Of a stretch of 64,000 bases of DNA, positions 51,257 through 60,560 are shown one piece after another. The position numbers were made by a program, and so were the translations under genes. The notes below the pieces were generated by a model. That model was not told the DNA's origin. It saw only the letters and a program-made list of their open reading frames with translations, and searched no databases. Source of the DNA: Micromonospora sp. WMMD1102 (lineage in GTDB: Bacteria > Actinomycetota > Actinomycetes > Mycobacteriales > Micromonosporaceae); NCBI RefSeq assembly GCF_029626265.1, contig NZ_JARUBN010000001.1, positions 3,534,001-3,598,000 on the forward strand, in the 5' to 3' direction. Positions within the stretch are counted from its first letter, which is position 1. Each line of letters starts with the position of its first letter.

Positions 51257-52033
51257 TCACTGCCCTCCTGACTCGGCACCGGGTGTCGTCGTCTCGATCA
51301 GTTCGCGGGGCACACGGGGCGTGCCGGTGGTCTCGCCGGGCGTACCGCTCGGCAGCCCGAGATGCGCCTGGTTCTGCACGTACCCCGTGATCGGGTTGGT
51401 GCAACCGGCGACGTCCACGTCGGCCGGGGCGAGCCGGGCCCGTCTGGTCTTCACCCGGTACATCGCGGCGTCGGCGTGGTCGAGTACCTCGGCCAGTTGC
51501 GCGCAGCCGTGCACCGGGGCGAGTCCGATCGAGGCGGTGACCCGCAGGTCCCGCTCGGCGACCTGGATCGGCGCCGCGAGCAACTCCGCGAGCCGTCGCG
51601 CGGACTGGTGCAGCCAGCGTCCGTCGGCGCGGGTGCCGGCGAGCAGGCCGGCGAACTCGTCGCCGCCGAGCCGGGCCACCAGGTTGTTGCCGGCGTACGC
51701 GGCGAACCGCCAGGCGACCGCGACGAGTACCTGGTCGCCGACGGCGTGGCCGAACCGGTCGTTCACCTGCTTGAAGTCGTCGAGGTCCAGCACCACCGCG
51801 ACCAGCGGCGGCCGGCCGGGGTCGGCGACCAGCGCGGCACCGATCTGGAAGAAGGCCCGCCGGTTGAGCAGGCCGGTCAGCGGGTCGTGGGTGGCGGCGT
51901 GCCGTTCCGCCTGCAACTCCTCGCGGAGCCGGTCCACCTCCGCCTGCACGGTCCGGACCCGGCCACGCATCTGCCAGGCCGCACCGAGTCCCGCGACCGC
52001 GGCGGCCCCGGCGGCGAGGGTGAAGGGATCCAC
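51257..52033 (-). CDS. Diguanylate cyclase (GGDEF domain) membrane protein
   Basis: This 258-aa protein has a short N-terminal membrane helix (FTLAAGAAAVAGLGAAW), a coiled-coil linker (VQAEVDRLREELQAERHAA) and a full GGDEF domain: DPLTGLLNRRAF, VVLDLDDFKQVNDRFGH, ARLGGDEFAGLL. The intact GGDEF and metal Asp residues argue for an active cyclase making c-di-GMP. No RxxD inhibitory site is seen in front of GGDEF, and there is no EAL domain. GTG 52033 has AAGGGA about 9 nt upstream. In sporulating actinomycetes c-di-GMP controls development through BldD. Confidence 0.87.
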   Translation of the reverse strand: MDPFTLAAGAAAVAGLGAAWQMRGRVRTVQAEVDRLREELQAERHAATHDPLTGLLNRRAFFQIGAALVADPGRPPLVAVVLDLDDFKQVNDRFGHAVGDQVLVAVAWRFAAYAGNNLVARLGGDEFAGLLAGTRADGRWLHQSARRLAELLAAPIQVAERDLRVTASIGLAPVHGCAQLAEVLDHADAAMYRVKTRRARLAPADVDVAGCTNPITGYVQNQAHLGLPSGTPGETTGTPRVPRELIETTTPGAESGGQ

Positions 52034-52507
52034 TGTGCCGTGTCCCTTCAGGAGACCCGGCTCGAGAACGGGTCGTGGGCCGGACCGTATCCCTGTCCGA
52101 AGGGCGGTGGCGGGGAGTAAACGGTTACGGTCTGTGATCCATCTTTGCGTACGCCAGCACGAGCCGGAACCGAGCCGTTGCGATGCGTTGGCGCGCATCC
52201 GCCCAGGCAGGCGGGCACGCCAGCGATCTTGCCTGGTCCCCGACGCTTCGGTTGCGCTGGCAACGGCCCTCCGCCTCCATTACGAAAAGTGAACAAACGG
52301 ACACACCCTTACCGCGCTATCATGCTCGCTGTCAGGTGCAGACGCAAGAGCGAATGCACGTGCAGATGGTCATGCAGAGATGACCGGACGCGGTGCTCCG
52401 CACCGCACGGCTGAGGACGCGTCCACGGGGAGGAATTCGGAACGTAGTTCGGGCCTACGCGACGCCCACCGCCTCCAGCCCTTACGGGAACTCCAGAAAG
52501 ACTGGCG
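52034..52507. other. Divergent intergenic region
   Basis: This 474-base gap between the GGDEF gene (minus) and the DUF397 gene (plus) holds a weak hairpin with CCAGGCA/TGCCTGG arms (52203-52209, 52230-52236). An AT-richer stretch (TTACGAAAAGTGAACAAACGG, about 52279-52299) is the likely divergent promoter core. The open frames that cross it have no coding character. Confidence 0.4.
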
Positions 52508-52747
52508 ATGTTTCAGACGTACAACGGCATGCCCACCGGCCAACTGCCCGCCCTCGCCTGGCAGAAGAGCCGCCGCAGCAACCCCAGCGGGAACTGCGTC
52601 GAGGTTGCCGAGTTGCCCGGCGGCGCCGGTTTCGCCGTCCGCAACTCCCGGGACCCCGACGGGCCGGCGCTGATCTACACCACCGACGAGATCACCGCGT
52701 TCATCCTCGGTGCCCGGGACGGCGATTTCGACAACCTCATCCGCTGA
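52508..52747 (+). CDS. DUF397 domain protein
   Basis: This 79-aa protein has the DUF397 pattern LAWQKSRRSNPSGNCVEVA, then FAVRNSRDPDGPALIYT and ITAFILGARDGDFD. These small proteins are typically encoded beside XRE/DUF5753 regulators in actinobacteria and form toxin/antitoxin-like or developmental control pairs (whiJ/bldB-related loci in Streptomyces). The XRE gene follows 221 bp downstream on the same strand, but in the reverse of the usual order. Confidence 0.9.
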   Translation: MFQTYNGMPTGQLPALAWQKSRRSNPSGNCVEVAELPGGAGFAVRNSRDPDGPALIYTTDEITAFILGARDGDFDNLIR

Positions 52748-52968
52748 ACCGGCGGTACCTAGGACGTCTGGTACCCCGCCACCGGCGTCCGGCACCCCAC
52801 CACCACCGTTCGCCACCGCTCCGACACGCTCCCATGATCCCGACTGGACAAGGGTCGAGAAAAATAGCGCGTTGGGTCTACCCTCCTCACCGTCCAGCCA
52901 TGGCATGCTTACCGACGGATTTGGCCCAGCCTTCGGTGGGCTGCGTCGAGCATGTGTGGAGGCGACAC

Positions 52969-53937
52969 GTGACGATGGCTCCATCCGGCCAGGGATCGGT
53001 CCCGGACGGCGAGGTCGCCGACGGCGAACCTCTCGTCGACGGTGGGCCGGTCTTCGCGGGCGGAGCCGCCGACCCCGGCATGTCGGGTGGTCCCACCGTG
53101 CTGCGGATCCTGCTCGGCAGCCAGCTGCGCAAGCTGCGCGAGGCCAGGGGCGTCAGTCGCGAGGACGCGGGCTGGGAGATCAGGTCGTCCGGGTCCAAGA
53201 TCAGCCGGATGGAGCTGGGCCGGGTGGGATTCAAGGAACGCGACGTCGCCGATCTGCTGACCCTCTACCAGGTGACCGACGAGACGGAGCGAAACGCCCT
53301 GCTCTCGCTGGCTCGCCAGGCCAACAACCCCGGCTGGTGGCACCGGTACGGCGACGTGCTGCCCAACTGGTTCCAGTCCTATCTGGGGCTGGAGGCCGCC
53401 GCGGCACTGATCCGGGCGTACGAGGTGCAGTACATCCCCGGGCTGTTGCAGACCCGGGACTACGCCCGGGCGGTCGTGCTGCTCGCCCACGACGGAGCGC
53501 CGCCGGACGAGATCGACCGCCGGGTCGAGCTCCGGATGGACCGGCAGAAGGTGCTGACCCGGCCCGGCGCGCCCCAGCTCTGGGCCGTGGTGGACGAGGC
53601 GGCGCTGCGCCGGCCGATCGGTGGGCCCGAGGTGATGCGCGGCCAGATCGAGCACCTGATCGAGGCCGGCAAGCTGCCCAACGTCACCGTCCAGGTGATC
53701 CCGTTCCGGGCCGGCGGACACGCCGCCGCCGGTGGCGCGTTCAGCCTGCTCCGCTTCCCCGACCAGGAACTCCCCGACGTCGTCTACATGGAACAGCTCA
53801 CCAGCGCGCTCTACCTGGACAAGCGCGACGACGTCGACTACTACGCGGCGGCGATGGAACGGCTCTGTGTCGAGGCCGTGCCGCCGACCGAGACCCCGGC
53901 CTTCCTCCGCGCCACCCTGGCCGACCTCACCCCCTGA
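52969..53937 (+). CDS. XRE family regulator with DUF5753 domain
   Basis: This 322-aa protein has a Gly/Pro-rich N-terminal extension, a helix-turn-helix (LRKLREARGVSREDAGWEI then SGSKISRMELGR, about residues 50-85) and the DUF5753 domain (YEVQYIPGLLQTRDYARAV and VTVQVIPFRAGGHAAAGGAF). It is of the WhiJ type and likely antagonises or is controlled by a DUF397 partner. GTG 52969 has GGAGG 6 nt upstream. A run of four 17-bp repeats follows its stop. Confidence 0.9.
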   Translation: MTMAPSGQGSVPDGEVADGEPLVDGGPVFAGGAADPGMSGGPTVLRILLGSQLRKLREARGVSREDAGWEIRSSGSKISRMELGRVGFKERDVADLLTLYQVTDETERNALLSLARQANNPGWWHRYGDVLPNWFQSYLGLEAAAALIRAYEVQYIPGLLQTRDYARAVVLLAHDGAPPDEIDRRVELRMDRQKVLTRPGAPQLWAVVDEAALRRPIGGPEVMRGQIEHLIEAGKLPNVTVQVIPFRAGGHAAAGGAFSLLRFPDQELPDVVYMEQLTSALYLDKRDDVDYYAAAMERLCVEAVPPTETPAFLRATLADLTP

Positions 53938-53954
53938 CCCGCTTCCGACGGCTC

Positions 53955-54021
53955 GCCGGTCCACCCGGTCCGCCGGTCCACCCGGTCCGCCGGTCCACCC
54001 GGTCCGCCGGTCCACCCGGTT
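53955..54021. repeat. Four 17-bp tandem repeats downstream of the XRE gene
   Basis: GCCGGTCCACCCGGTCC is repeated at 53955, 53972, 53989 and 54006 (the last copy diverges at its end). The array fills most of the 130-bp gap between the XRE gene and the SDR gene. Confidence 0.9.
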
Positions 54022-54068
54022 CGGCGCTGCGTCCGGTTCGGCCGGCTCGGATGGGCGACACTACCGGT

Positions 54069-54830
54069 ATGACTTCCCGTCGCCTGGCCGGCGCCGTCGC
54101 CCTGGTCACCGGGGCGTCCTCCGGAATCGGCGCCGCCGCAGCCCGCCGGTTGGCCGGAGCCGGCGCACGGGTCTTCCTCAGCGGCCGCGACCCCGAACGG
54201 CTGGCGGCGGTCGCCGCCGAGTCCGGCGGTACGGCGATCCCGTGCGACCTCACCGACCCGGACCGGACGGCCGAACTCGCCACCCGGGTGCTGGACACCG
54301 CCGGTCGGGTGGACCTGCTGGTCAACAACGCCGGCCAGGGCTTCGCCGGGCCGCTGACCGGGATGACCGACGCCCAGATCCAGGCACTGGTCGCGGCGAA
54401 CCTGACCGCCCCGATGCTGCTCGCCCGAGCGGTGCTGCCCGGAATGCTGGCCCGGGGCAACGGCCGGCTCGGCTTCGTCGGCTCCATCGCCGGCCGGCTC
54501 GGCGTACGCGAGGAGGCGGTCTACGCCGGCACCAAGGCCGGGCTGAGCGTCTTCGCCGACAGTCTGCGCAAGGAGACCACCGGCCGGGGCATCGTGGTCA
54601 CCGAACTCGTCCCCGCCGTGGTGGACACCCCGTTCTTCGACCGGCGCGGCCGGCCGTACCCCCGCCGCCGTCCCCGGCCGGTACCGGCGGAACGGGCCGC
54701 CGAGGCCCTGCTCACCGGCATGCTCACCGGCCGGCACGAGGTCTGCCTGCCCCGCTGGATGGTGCTGCCGATCGCGGTCCGGGCCACCCTGCCGGCCACC
54801 TACCGCCGGCTCGCCGACCGGTTCGGCTGA
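54069..54830 (+). CDS. Short-chain dehydrogenase/reductase
   Basis: This 253-aa classical SDR has the cofactor motif VTGASSGIGAAAARRLAGAG near residue 13, NNAG near 86, the catalytic Ser in GFVGSIAGRLG and YxxxK in YAGTKAG. Arg in SGRDPERL after beta 2 favours NADPH. The C-terminal part has a basic PYPRRRPRPVP insert. The substrate is unknown. Its TGA stop forms the first bases of the 21-bp palindrome that ends on the hpnH stop codon. Confidence 0.9.
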   Translation: MTSRRLAGAVALVTGASSGIGAAAARRLAGAGARVFLSGRDPERLAAVAAESGGTAIPCDLTDPDRTAELATRVLDTAGRVDLLVNNAGQGFAGPLTGMTDAQIQALVAANLTAPMLLARAVLPGMLARGNGRLGFVGSIAGRLGVREEAVYAGTKAGLSVFADSLRKETTGRGIVVTELVPAVVDTPFFDRRGRPYPRRRPRPVPAERAAEALLTGMLTGRHEVCLPRWMVLPIAVRATLPATYRRLADRFG

Positions 54831-54893
54831 GGTGTAAGGAAGGGCCCCCTATTATCGTTTTCTGTTGTACAAGGGGCCCTTCCTTACACCTCA
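54828..54893. terminator. Palindromic terminator spanning both convergent stop codons
   Basis: A perfect 21-bp stem (54828-54848 with 54873-54893) includes AGGAAGGGCCCC and encloses a 24-nt AT-rich loop (ATTATCGTTTTCTGTTG). The outermost three bases on each side are the TGA stops of the SDR gene and of hpnH. Related AAGGGGCCCTTCCT palindromes are, to my knowledge, repetitive in Micromonosporaceae genomes. Confidence 0.88.
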
Positions 54894-55895
54894 GTTGGCG
54901 CGGATCGCTCGGATCGACTCGCGCAGCGAGGACATCGTGGCGAGTACGGCGGTCGGCTCGTACCCACAGTGCGCCATGCAGTTGGCGCAGCGGCTGTCCC
55001 GGCCCCGGCCGTACGACGACCAGTCCGTCGTCTCGACCAACTCCTGGTACGTCTGCGCGTAGCCGTCGCCGAGCAGATAGCAGGGGCGCTGCCAGCCGAA
55101 GAGCGAGTACGACGGGATCGCCCAGGCGGTGCAGGGGAAGTCGACCCGGCCCTCCAGGAAGTCCAGGAAGAGCGGCGAGTGGTTCAGCCGCCACTTCTTC
55201 CGACGGCCCTCGCCGAACGCCTTCCGGAACATCGCCCGGGTCTCCGCCACCCCGAGGAAGTGCTCCTGGTCCGGCGCCTTGTCGTAGGCGTACGCCGGGG
55301 AGAGCATCATCTGGTCCACGCCCAGGTCGTCGTTGAGATAGTCGAGGACCTCGATCACGGTCTGCGGGGTGTCGGTGGAGAAGAACGTGGTGTTGCTGGT
55401 GACCCGGAAGCCGCGCCGCTTCGCCTCCTTCACCGCCTCGACCGCCTCGTCGAAGACGCCCTCCTTGCAGACCGAGGCGTCGTGCCGCTCCCGCAGCCCG
55501 TCGATGTGCACCGCGAACGAGAAGTACCGGGACGGGGTGAACTTGTGCAGCTTCTTGCGCAGCAGCGCCGCGTTGGTGCAGAGGAAGACGTACTTGCGGC
55601 GCTTGACGAGTTCGTCGACCAGCCGGTCGATCTCCGGGTGCATGAGTGGCTCGCCGCCGGCGATCGAGACCATCGGCGCCCCGCACTCCTGGATCGCGGC
55701 AAGCGCCTGCTCCACCGGCATCCGCCGCTTCAGCACGTCCGCCGGATGCTGGATCTTGCCGCAGCCGGCGCAGGCGAGGTTGCAGGCGAAGAGCGGCTCC
55801 AGCTCGACGAGCAGCGGGAAGTGCGTCCGCCGGCGCAGCTTCTGCTCCATCAGGTAGCGGCCGACCCGCAGGCTCTGGCGCAGTGGCATGCCCAT
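54891..55895 (-). CDS. hpnH: Adenosyl-hopene transferase HpnH (radical SAM)
   Basis: This 334-aa radical SAM enzyme joins the 5'-deoxyadenosyl group to diploptene, the first step towards bacteriohopanetetrol. The [4Fe-4S] motif is ACNLACAGCGK (Cys38, Cys42, Cys45), followed by VSIAGGEPLMHPEIDRLV (the GGEP SAM motif). A C-terminal Cys-rich SPASM-like stretch has RCANCMAHCGYEPTAV. ATG 55895 (MGMPLRQSLRVGRY) has GAAGGGG 8 nt upstream. It is the last gene of the hopanoid operon. Confidence 0.94.
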   Translation of the reverse strand: MGMPLRQSLRVGRYLMEQKLRRRTHFPLLVELEPLFACNLACAGCGKIQHPADVLKRRMPVEQALAAIQECGAPMVSIAGGEPLMHPEIDRLVDELVKRRKYVFLCTNAALLRKKLHKFTPSRYFSFAVHIDGLRERHDASVCKEGVFDEAVEAVKEAKRRGFRVTSNTTFFSTDTPQTVIEVLDYLNDDLGVDQMMLSPAYAYDKAPDQEHFLGVAETRAMFRKAFGEGRRKKWRLNHSPLFLDFLEGRVDFPCTAWAIPSYSLFGWQRPCYLLGDGYAQTYQELVETTDWSSYGRGRDSRCANCMAHCGYEPTAVLATMSSLRESIRAIRAN

Positions 55896-55971
55896 GTTCA
55901 GCACCCCTTCCCGGTCGGCCTGTCGATCGGCGCGCGGCGGTCCCGCGCGACGCTGCGCGTACTGGTCCCCG

Positions 55972-57468
55972 TCATGGCGTTCGGATCTCCTTGGGAAGGG
56001 TGAAGTGCACGTCCTCGGTCCGGGTGGTGTGCTCCCGTACCGCGTCGGCGCCGAGCCCGGCCAGCGCCGCCACCGTCTGGTCGACCAGCCAGGGCGGCGC
56101 CGAGGCTCCGGCGGTGACGCCGACCGTCCGTACCCCGGCGAGCCAGCGCAGGTCGACCTGCCCGACGTCGTCGACCAGGTGGGCCGGGGTGCCGCCGCGC
56201 TCGGTCACCTCGACCAGGCGCCGCGAGTTCGAGGAGTTGGCCGAGCCGAGCACCAGCACGACGTCGGCGACGGCGGCCACCTCGCGCAACGCCGCCTGCC
56301 GGTTCGTGGTGGCGTAGCAGATGTCGTCCGAGCCCGGTCCGGTCAGCGCGGGGAACCGCCGCCGGAGTACGTCGAGGACCTCGGCCACCTCGTCGACGGC
56401 CAGGGTGGTCTGCACCAGGTAGGAGACCCGGTCCGGGTCGACCACCTCGACCCGCTCGGCGTCCCGGACCGACTCCACCAGGGCGATCCGGCCGGGCGCC
56501 TCGCCGAGGGTGCCCTCGGTCTCCTCGTGCCCGGCGTGCCCGATGAAGAGCACCGTGTTGCCCCGGCCGGCGAACCGGCGGGCCTCGCTGTGCACCTTCG
56601 TCACGAGTGGACAGGTCGCGTCGATCACCGGCAGTCCCCGGTCGGCGGCGGCCTGCCGGACGGCCGGCGCCACCCCGTGCGCGGAGAAGACCGTGGTCGC
56701 ACCGTCCGGGATCTCGGCCAGCTCGTCGACGAAGACCGCGCCCCGGCGTTGCAGGTCGGCGATGACGTGCAGGTTGTGCACGATCTGCTTGCGGACGTAG
56801 ACCGGCGGGCCGTGCCGGTCGAGCGCCTGCTCCACCACGCTTATCGCCCGCTCCACCCCGGCGCAGAACGACCGGGGCGCGGCCAGCACGACCTGCCGGG
56901 CGGTGGTCGCCGCCGCCCACTCGACAAGCGCCGGGCCGAGCCGGGGCAGTACCCGCAGCGCGGCGATCACCCGGCCGAGCGTCGCCGGCCGGTACAGCGG
57001 GTGCGGCGGCACGTCGGCGATCACCCGTACGCAGGCGACGGGGCGGCCGGCGGCACCGGCCAGCAGCGCCGCCGACTCGGTGTCCACCGCGATCGCGCCG
57101 GTGCCGGCGAGCCGCGCCCGGTCCGCGCCGGCCACGATCCGCCGGCTGGTCACCACCGGTCCGAGGTGGACGGTCAGGCCGCGCCGCCGCAGCGCCGCCG
57201 CGATCATCGGGGCGGCGGGGCAGGCTACCGGGGCGCCGCCGAGCACGCCGGCCCGGCGTACCTCGGTGGCCACCACCACGTCCCCGGTGCGCAGCGTCGG
57301 CACCAGGCCGCCGGCGATGCCGGCCACCGCCAGCGCGGCCGTGTCGCGGTGGCCGGCGGCCACCCGGGTGGCCCGGGCCGGTCCCCTGCCGGTACGCCGC
57401 AGCGGTGCGCCAGGTGGCAGACCGCGCCGCAGCGCGTGCGCCTCCGCCCGCATCGGTGCGAAGAGCAC
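55972..57468 (-). CDS. HpnG-type phosphorylase fused to IspH reductase
   Basis: This 498-aa two-domain protein has residues 1-185 matching hopanoid-associated phosphorylase HpnG (nucleoside phosphorylase fold: [20 protein letters not shown] and [11 protein letters not shown]). HpnG releases adenine from adenosylhopane. Residues 190-498 are 4-hydroxy-3-methylbut-2-enyl diphosphate reductase, with cluster Cys202 ([12 protein letters not shown]), Cys286 ([12 protein letters not shown]) and Cys384 ([11 protein letters not shown]), plus SAHGV and [11 protein letters not shown]. One protein would thus combine the last MEP-pathway step with hopanoid side-chain processing. GTG 57468 has GGGGAG 6 nt upstream and lies 14 bp after the cyclase stop. 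Confidence 0.88.
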   Translation of the reverse strand: MLFAPMRAEAHALRRGLPPGAPLRRTGRGPARATRVAAGHRDTAALAVAGIAGGLVPTLRTGDVVVATEVRRAGVLGGAPVACPAAPMIAAALRRRGLTVHLGPVVTSRRIVAGADRARLAGTGAIAVDTESAALLAGAAGRPVACVRVIADVPPHPLYRPATLGRVIAALRVLPRLGPALVEWAAATTARQVVLAAPRSFCAGVERAISVVEQALDRHGPPVYVRKQIVHNLHVIADLQRRGAVFVDELAEIPDGATTVFSAHGVAPAVRQAAADRGLPVIDATCPLVTKVHSEARRFAGRGNTVLFIGHAGHEETEGTLGEAPGRIALVESVRDAERVEVVDPDRVSYLVQTTLAVDEVAEVLDVLRRRFPALTGPGSDDICYATTNRQAALREVAAVADVVLVLGSANSSNSRRLVEVTERGGTPAHLVDDVGQVDLRWLAGVRTVGVTAGASAPPWLVDQTVAALAGLGADAVREHTTRTEDVHFTLPKEIRTP

Positions 57469-57482
57469 CCAGTTCTCCCCGC

Positions 57483-59507
57483 TCAACTGGGCGCTCCGGG
57501 CTCGGTACCCGACCGGGCCGCCTCGCCCGGCCCGCGAAGGCCGGCGACGTCGGCCGGATCGTGCAGCAGCCGGCCGAGCGCGCTGACCGGGAACACCAGC
57601 CGGTACAGGTGGTAGTTGATGTAGAAGTCGCCGGGGAAGCCGGTGCCGGTGTACTGCGGCTCGTCCCAGCCCCCGTCCGGCCGCTGGGTACGCACCAGCC
57701 AGTCCACCCCGCGCCGGACCGACGCCGAGTCGCCGGAGTGGGCGGCGTGCAGGGCCAACAGCGCCCAGGCGGTCTGCGAGGCGGTCGAGTCGCCCTTCCC
57801 ACGCCAGGCCGGGTCGCGGTAGGAGCGCATGTCCTCGCCCCAGCCGCCGTCGGCGTTCTGCCGCCGGTGCAGCCAGCAGACCGCCCGGACGATCCTCGGG
57901 TCGTCCCGGCGTACTCCGGCGGCGACCAGCGCCGGGACGACCGCGCCGGTGCCGTAGACGTGGTTGGACCCCCACCGGCCGAACCAGGAGCCGTCCGCCT
58001 CCTGGTGGCGCAGCAGCCAGGCCACCCCCCGGCGGACCGGGACCGACCCCGCCAGCCCCTCCGCGCAGAGCGCCTCCACCACGTGCGCGGTGACGTCCGC
58101 ACTCGGCGGGTCGATCACCTCGCCGAAGTCACAGAACGGCAGGTCACGGGCGATCCTCCGGGTGTTGTCGGCGTCGAACGCCGCCCAGCCGCCGTCGGCG
58201 GACTGCATCCCGCACAACCAGCGGACACCGCGCTCCATCGCCGGTCGCATGGCCGGCGGGGCACCGACCCGGCGCAGCGCCAGCAACACCTCGGCGGTGT
58301 CGTCGGTGTCCGGATAGCCGTCGTTGTCGAACTCGAACGCCCAGCCGCCCGGCGCGAGTCGGGGCCGGCGGACCGACCAGTCGCCGGGCACCCGAACCTC
58401 CTCGGCGAGCAGCCAGTCGGCGGCGGTGCCCAGCGCCGGGTGCTCGGCCGGCAGCCCGGCGTCGGCGAGTGCCACCACCGCCAGCGCGGTGTCCCAGACC
58501 GGGGACTGGCACGCCTCCAGCCGGCGTACCGGGCCGTCCGGGGTCTCCTCCCGGACGGTGAACCGCTCCAGCCCGGCCAGTCCGCTGCGCAGCACCGGAT
58601 GGGAGAGCGGATAGCCGAGCAGGTGCAGCGCGATGAGCGAGTAGACCCAGGGCGGCTGGATGCCGCCCCAGGAGCCGTCCGCCTCCTGCCGGGCCACGAT
58701 CCACTCGGCCGCCCGGCGCAGCGCGTTGCGGCGTACCGGGCCGACGGGGTGGCGCTCGTAGCCGCGCAGTGCACCGTCGAGGCGGTGCATCCAGCGTGCC
58801 CTGCCGGTCGCCGTCTCCCGCTCCGCCGGCAGTCCGGTACGCAGCTCGCCGAGCGAGAAGCCGAGCGGGCGTACCGGACACAGGGCGCGGACCACCGACA
58901 GCGGCACGATGGTCTGCCGGGCCCAGCAGGCGAAGTCGTAGACGTTGAGCGGGAACCAGGACGGCAACAGCACGACCTCGGGCGGGATCGCCGGCAGCCG
59001 GTGCCACGGCCACTCCCCGAACAGCGCCAGCCAGAGGCGGGTGAAGACCCGGCTCCGCTCGATACCACCGTGCGCGAGGACGAACTCCCGGGCCCGGCAC
59101 ATGTGTCCGGCCTCCGGCGGGTCACCGGCGAGCCGCAGCGCCGCGTACGCCTCGATGGTGGTGGAGAGGTCGCCCGGCCCGCCGTGGAAGGTCGCCCAGG
59201 CGCCGTCGGCGCCCTGCTTCGACCGGATCCACCGGGCCGTCGGCGCGGTCTCCAGCTCGGTACGGATGCCCAGGAACTCCCGCAGCAGCAGGTCCTCGGC
59301 CTCCATCGTCACGTTCGTCTCCAACTCGCCCTGCCACCAGCCGCCCGGCTGCTGGCGGGCCAGCAGCAGGTCCCGGGCCCGCTCCAGGGCCGCTTCGACG
59401 GACGAGAGGGTCCCCCGCCGGGCGTCCGCCGGACGGATGGTGCCCCCGCCCGGCCCCTCGGGCGCGAGGGTGGGGCTGCCGTCGTCGGTGGAGAGTGTCG
59501 AGGCCAT
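57483..59507 (-). CDS. shc: Squalene-hopene cyclase
   Basis: This 674-aa class II triterpene cyclase converts squalene to hopene and hopanol at the membrane. The catalytic DxDD is at residues 400-403 ([10 protein letters not shown]). Several QW repeats are visible: [42 protein letters not shown] and PDGGWDE. It begins [13 protein letters not shown], with start ATG 59507 overlapping the polyprenyl synthase stop by one base. The length is normal. Confidence 0.95.
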   Translation of the reverse strand: MASTLSTDDGSPTLAPEGPGGGTIRPADARRGTLSSVEAALERARDLLLARQQPGGWWQGELETNVTMEAEDLLLREFLGIRTELETAPTARWIRSKQGADGAWATFHGGPGDLSTTIEAYAALRLAGDPPEAGHMCRAREFVLAHGGIERSRVFTRLWLALFGEWPWHRLPAIPPEVVLLPSWFPLNVYDFACWARQTIVPLSVVRALCPVRPLGFSLGELRTGLPAERETATGRARWMHRLDGALRGYERHPVGPVRRNALRRAAEWIVARQEADGSWGGIQPPWVYSLIALHLLGYPLSHPVLRSGLAGLERFTVREETPDGPVRRLEACQSPVWDTALAVVALADAGLPAEHPALGTAADWLLAEEVRVPGDWSVRRPRLAPGGWAFEFDNDGYPDTDDTAEVLLALRRVGAPPAMRPAMERGVRWLCGMQSADGGWAAFDADNTRRIARDLPFCDFGEVIDPPSADVTAHVVEALCAEGLAGSVPVRRGVAWLLRHQEADGSWFGRWGSNHVYGTGAVVPALVAAGVRRDDPRIVRAVCWLHRRQNADGGWGEDMRSYRDPAWRGKGDSTASQTAWALLALHAAHSGDSASVRRGVDWLVRTQRPDGGWDEPQYTGTGFPGDFYINYHLYRLVFPVSALGRLLHDPADVAGLRGPGEAARSGTEPGAPS

Positions 59508-60538
59508 CAGTGGTCCCGTCCCGTCATGAAGTGCGCGACCGCCACCAGGTCGGCGTGCACGCCGGAGCGGTCCCCGGCCGTGCCGGGCTCGCCCAACCGG
59601 TCCAGCTCGGCCAGCGCCTCGGTGAGCAGCCGGTCGGCCTGCTTCTCGGTCCAGTCCCGGGCGCCGGTCTCCTCGATCAACGCGGCGGCCAGGCCCAGGT
59701 CGGCGTCGGAGAGCTCGTCCGGCCGGACGTACAGGTCGGCGAGCTGCTCCCCGGCCGGACCGCCCGAGGTGAGGGCCCGGACCACCGGCACCGACTTCTT
59801 CCGGGCCCGCAGGTCGGCCAGCACCGGCTTGCCGGTCACCGCCGGCTCGCCCCAGATGCCGAGCAGGTCGTCGACCAGCTGGAAGGCCAGGCCGAGCCGT
59901 TCGCCGTACCGGGCCAGGCCGTCGACGAGCGTCGCCGGTGCGCCGCAGAGCACCGCGCCCAGCGTCGCGGAGCAGGAGAGCAGGGCGGCCGTCTTGTCCC
60001 GGGCCATCGCCAGGCACTCGTCGAGCGTGACGTCGGAACGGGACTCGAACGCCACGTCGGCCGCCTGGCCGGCGATCAGCCGGCGTACCGCCGTGTGCAT
60101 CGTGGTCAGTCCGGCCCGGACGTCCAGGTCCGGGTCGTCGGCGAGTACCTCGTCGGCGAGGCTCAGCATGGCGTCCCCGGCCAGGATCGCCGGCCCGATC
60201 CCGAACGCCGCCCAGGCCGTCGGCCGGTGCCGCCGCTCCCGGTCACCGTCGATCACGTCGTCGTGCAGCAGCGAGAAGTTGTGCACCAGTTCGACCGCGA
60301 CCGCCGCCGGCAGGCCCCGGTGTACCGGCTGGCCGGCGGCCTGGGCGGAGAGCAGCGCCAGCGCCGGGCGCAGCCCCTTGCCGCCCCGGCCGGCGGGCTC
60401 ACCGGACGCGTCCCAGTAGCCGAGCTGGTAGCCGGCGACCAGCCGGGTACGCTCGTCGATCCGTTCCAGCGCCGCCCGGATCTCGGGCTGGACGAGTTCG
60501 TCCACCTGGGCGAGGGCGCTGGGCAGCATCACGGTCAT
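59507..60538 (-). CDS. Polyprenyl diphosphate synthase (trans-isoprenyl)
   Basis: This 343-aa all-alpha prenyltransferase has the first Asp-rich motif in FSLLHDDVIDGDRERR near residue 90, preceded by GKGLRPALALLSAQ. The second is LAFQLVDDLLGIWGEP near residue 220. The most likely product in this operon is farnesyl diphosphate for squalene synthesis; chain length cannot be read reliably by eye, and GGPP is also possible. It lies 22 bp after hpnE and overlaps the cyclase start by 1 nt. Confidence 0.9.
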   Translation of the reverse strand: MTVMLPSALAQVDELVQPEIRAALERIDERTRLVAGYQLGYWDASGEPAGRGGKGLRPALALLSAQAAGQPVHRGLPAAVAVELVHNFSLLHDDVIDGDRERRHRPTAWAAFGIGPAILAGDAMLSLADEVLADDPDLDVRAGLTTMHTAVRRLIAGQAADVAFESRSDVTLDECLAMARDKTAALLSCSATLGAVLCGAPATLVDGLARYGERLGLAFQLVDDLLGIWGEPAVTGKPVLADLRARKKSVPVVRALTSGGPAGEQLADLYVRPDELSDADLGLAAALIEETGARDWTEKQADRLLTEALAELDRLGEPGTAGDRSGVHADLVAVAHFMTGRDH

Positions 60539-60560
60539 GTCGTCTCCTCGCTGCGCTCGG

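Noticed and set aside
52130..52260. Possible c-di-GMP (GEMM) riboswitch before the GGDEF gene because of an ACGCAAAG stretch
   Set aside because: The partner GGCAAACC element and the conserved helices could not be found in the flanks. A single octamer is not enough.
57405..60419. 1004-codon plus-strand open frame across the hopanoid genes
   Set aside because: Its composition is Arg/Pro/Gln-rich and it lies opposite squalene-hopene cyclase and the polyprenyl synthase, whose catalytic motifs are intact.
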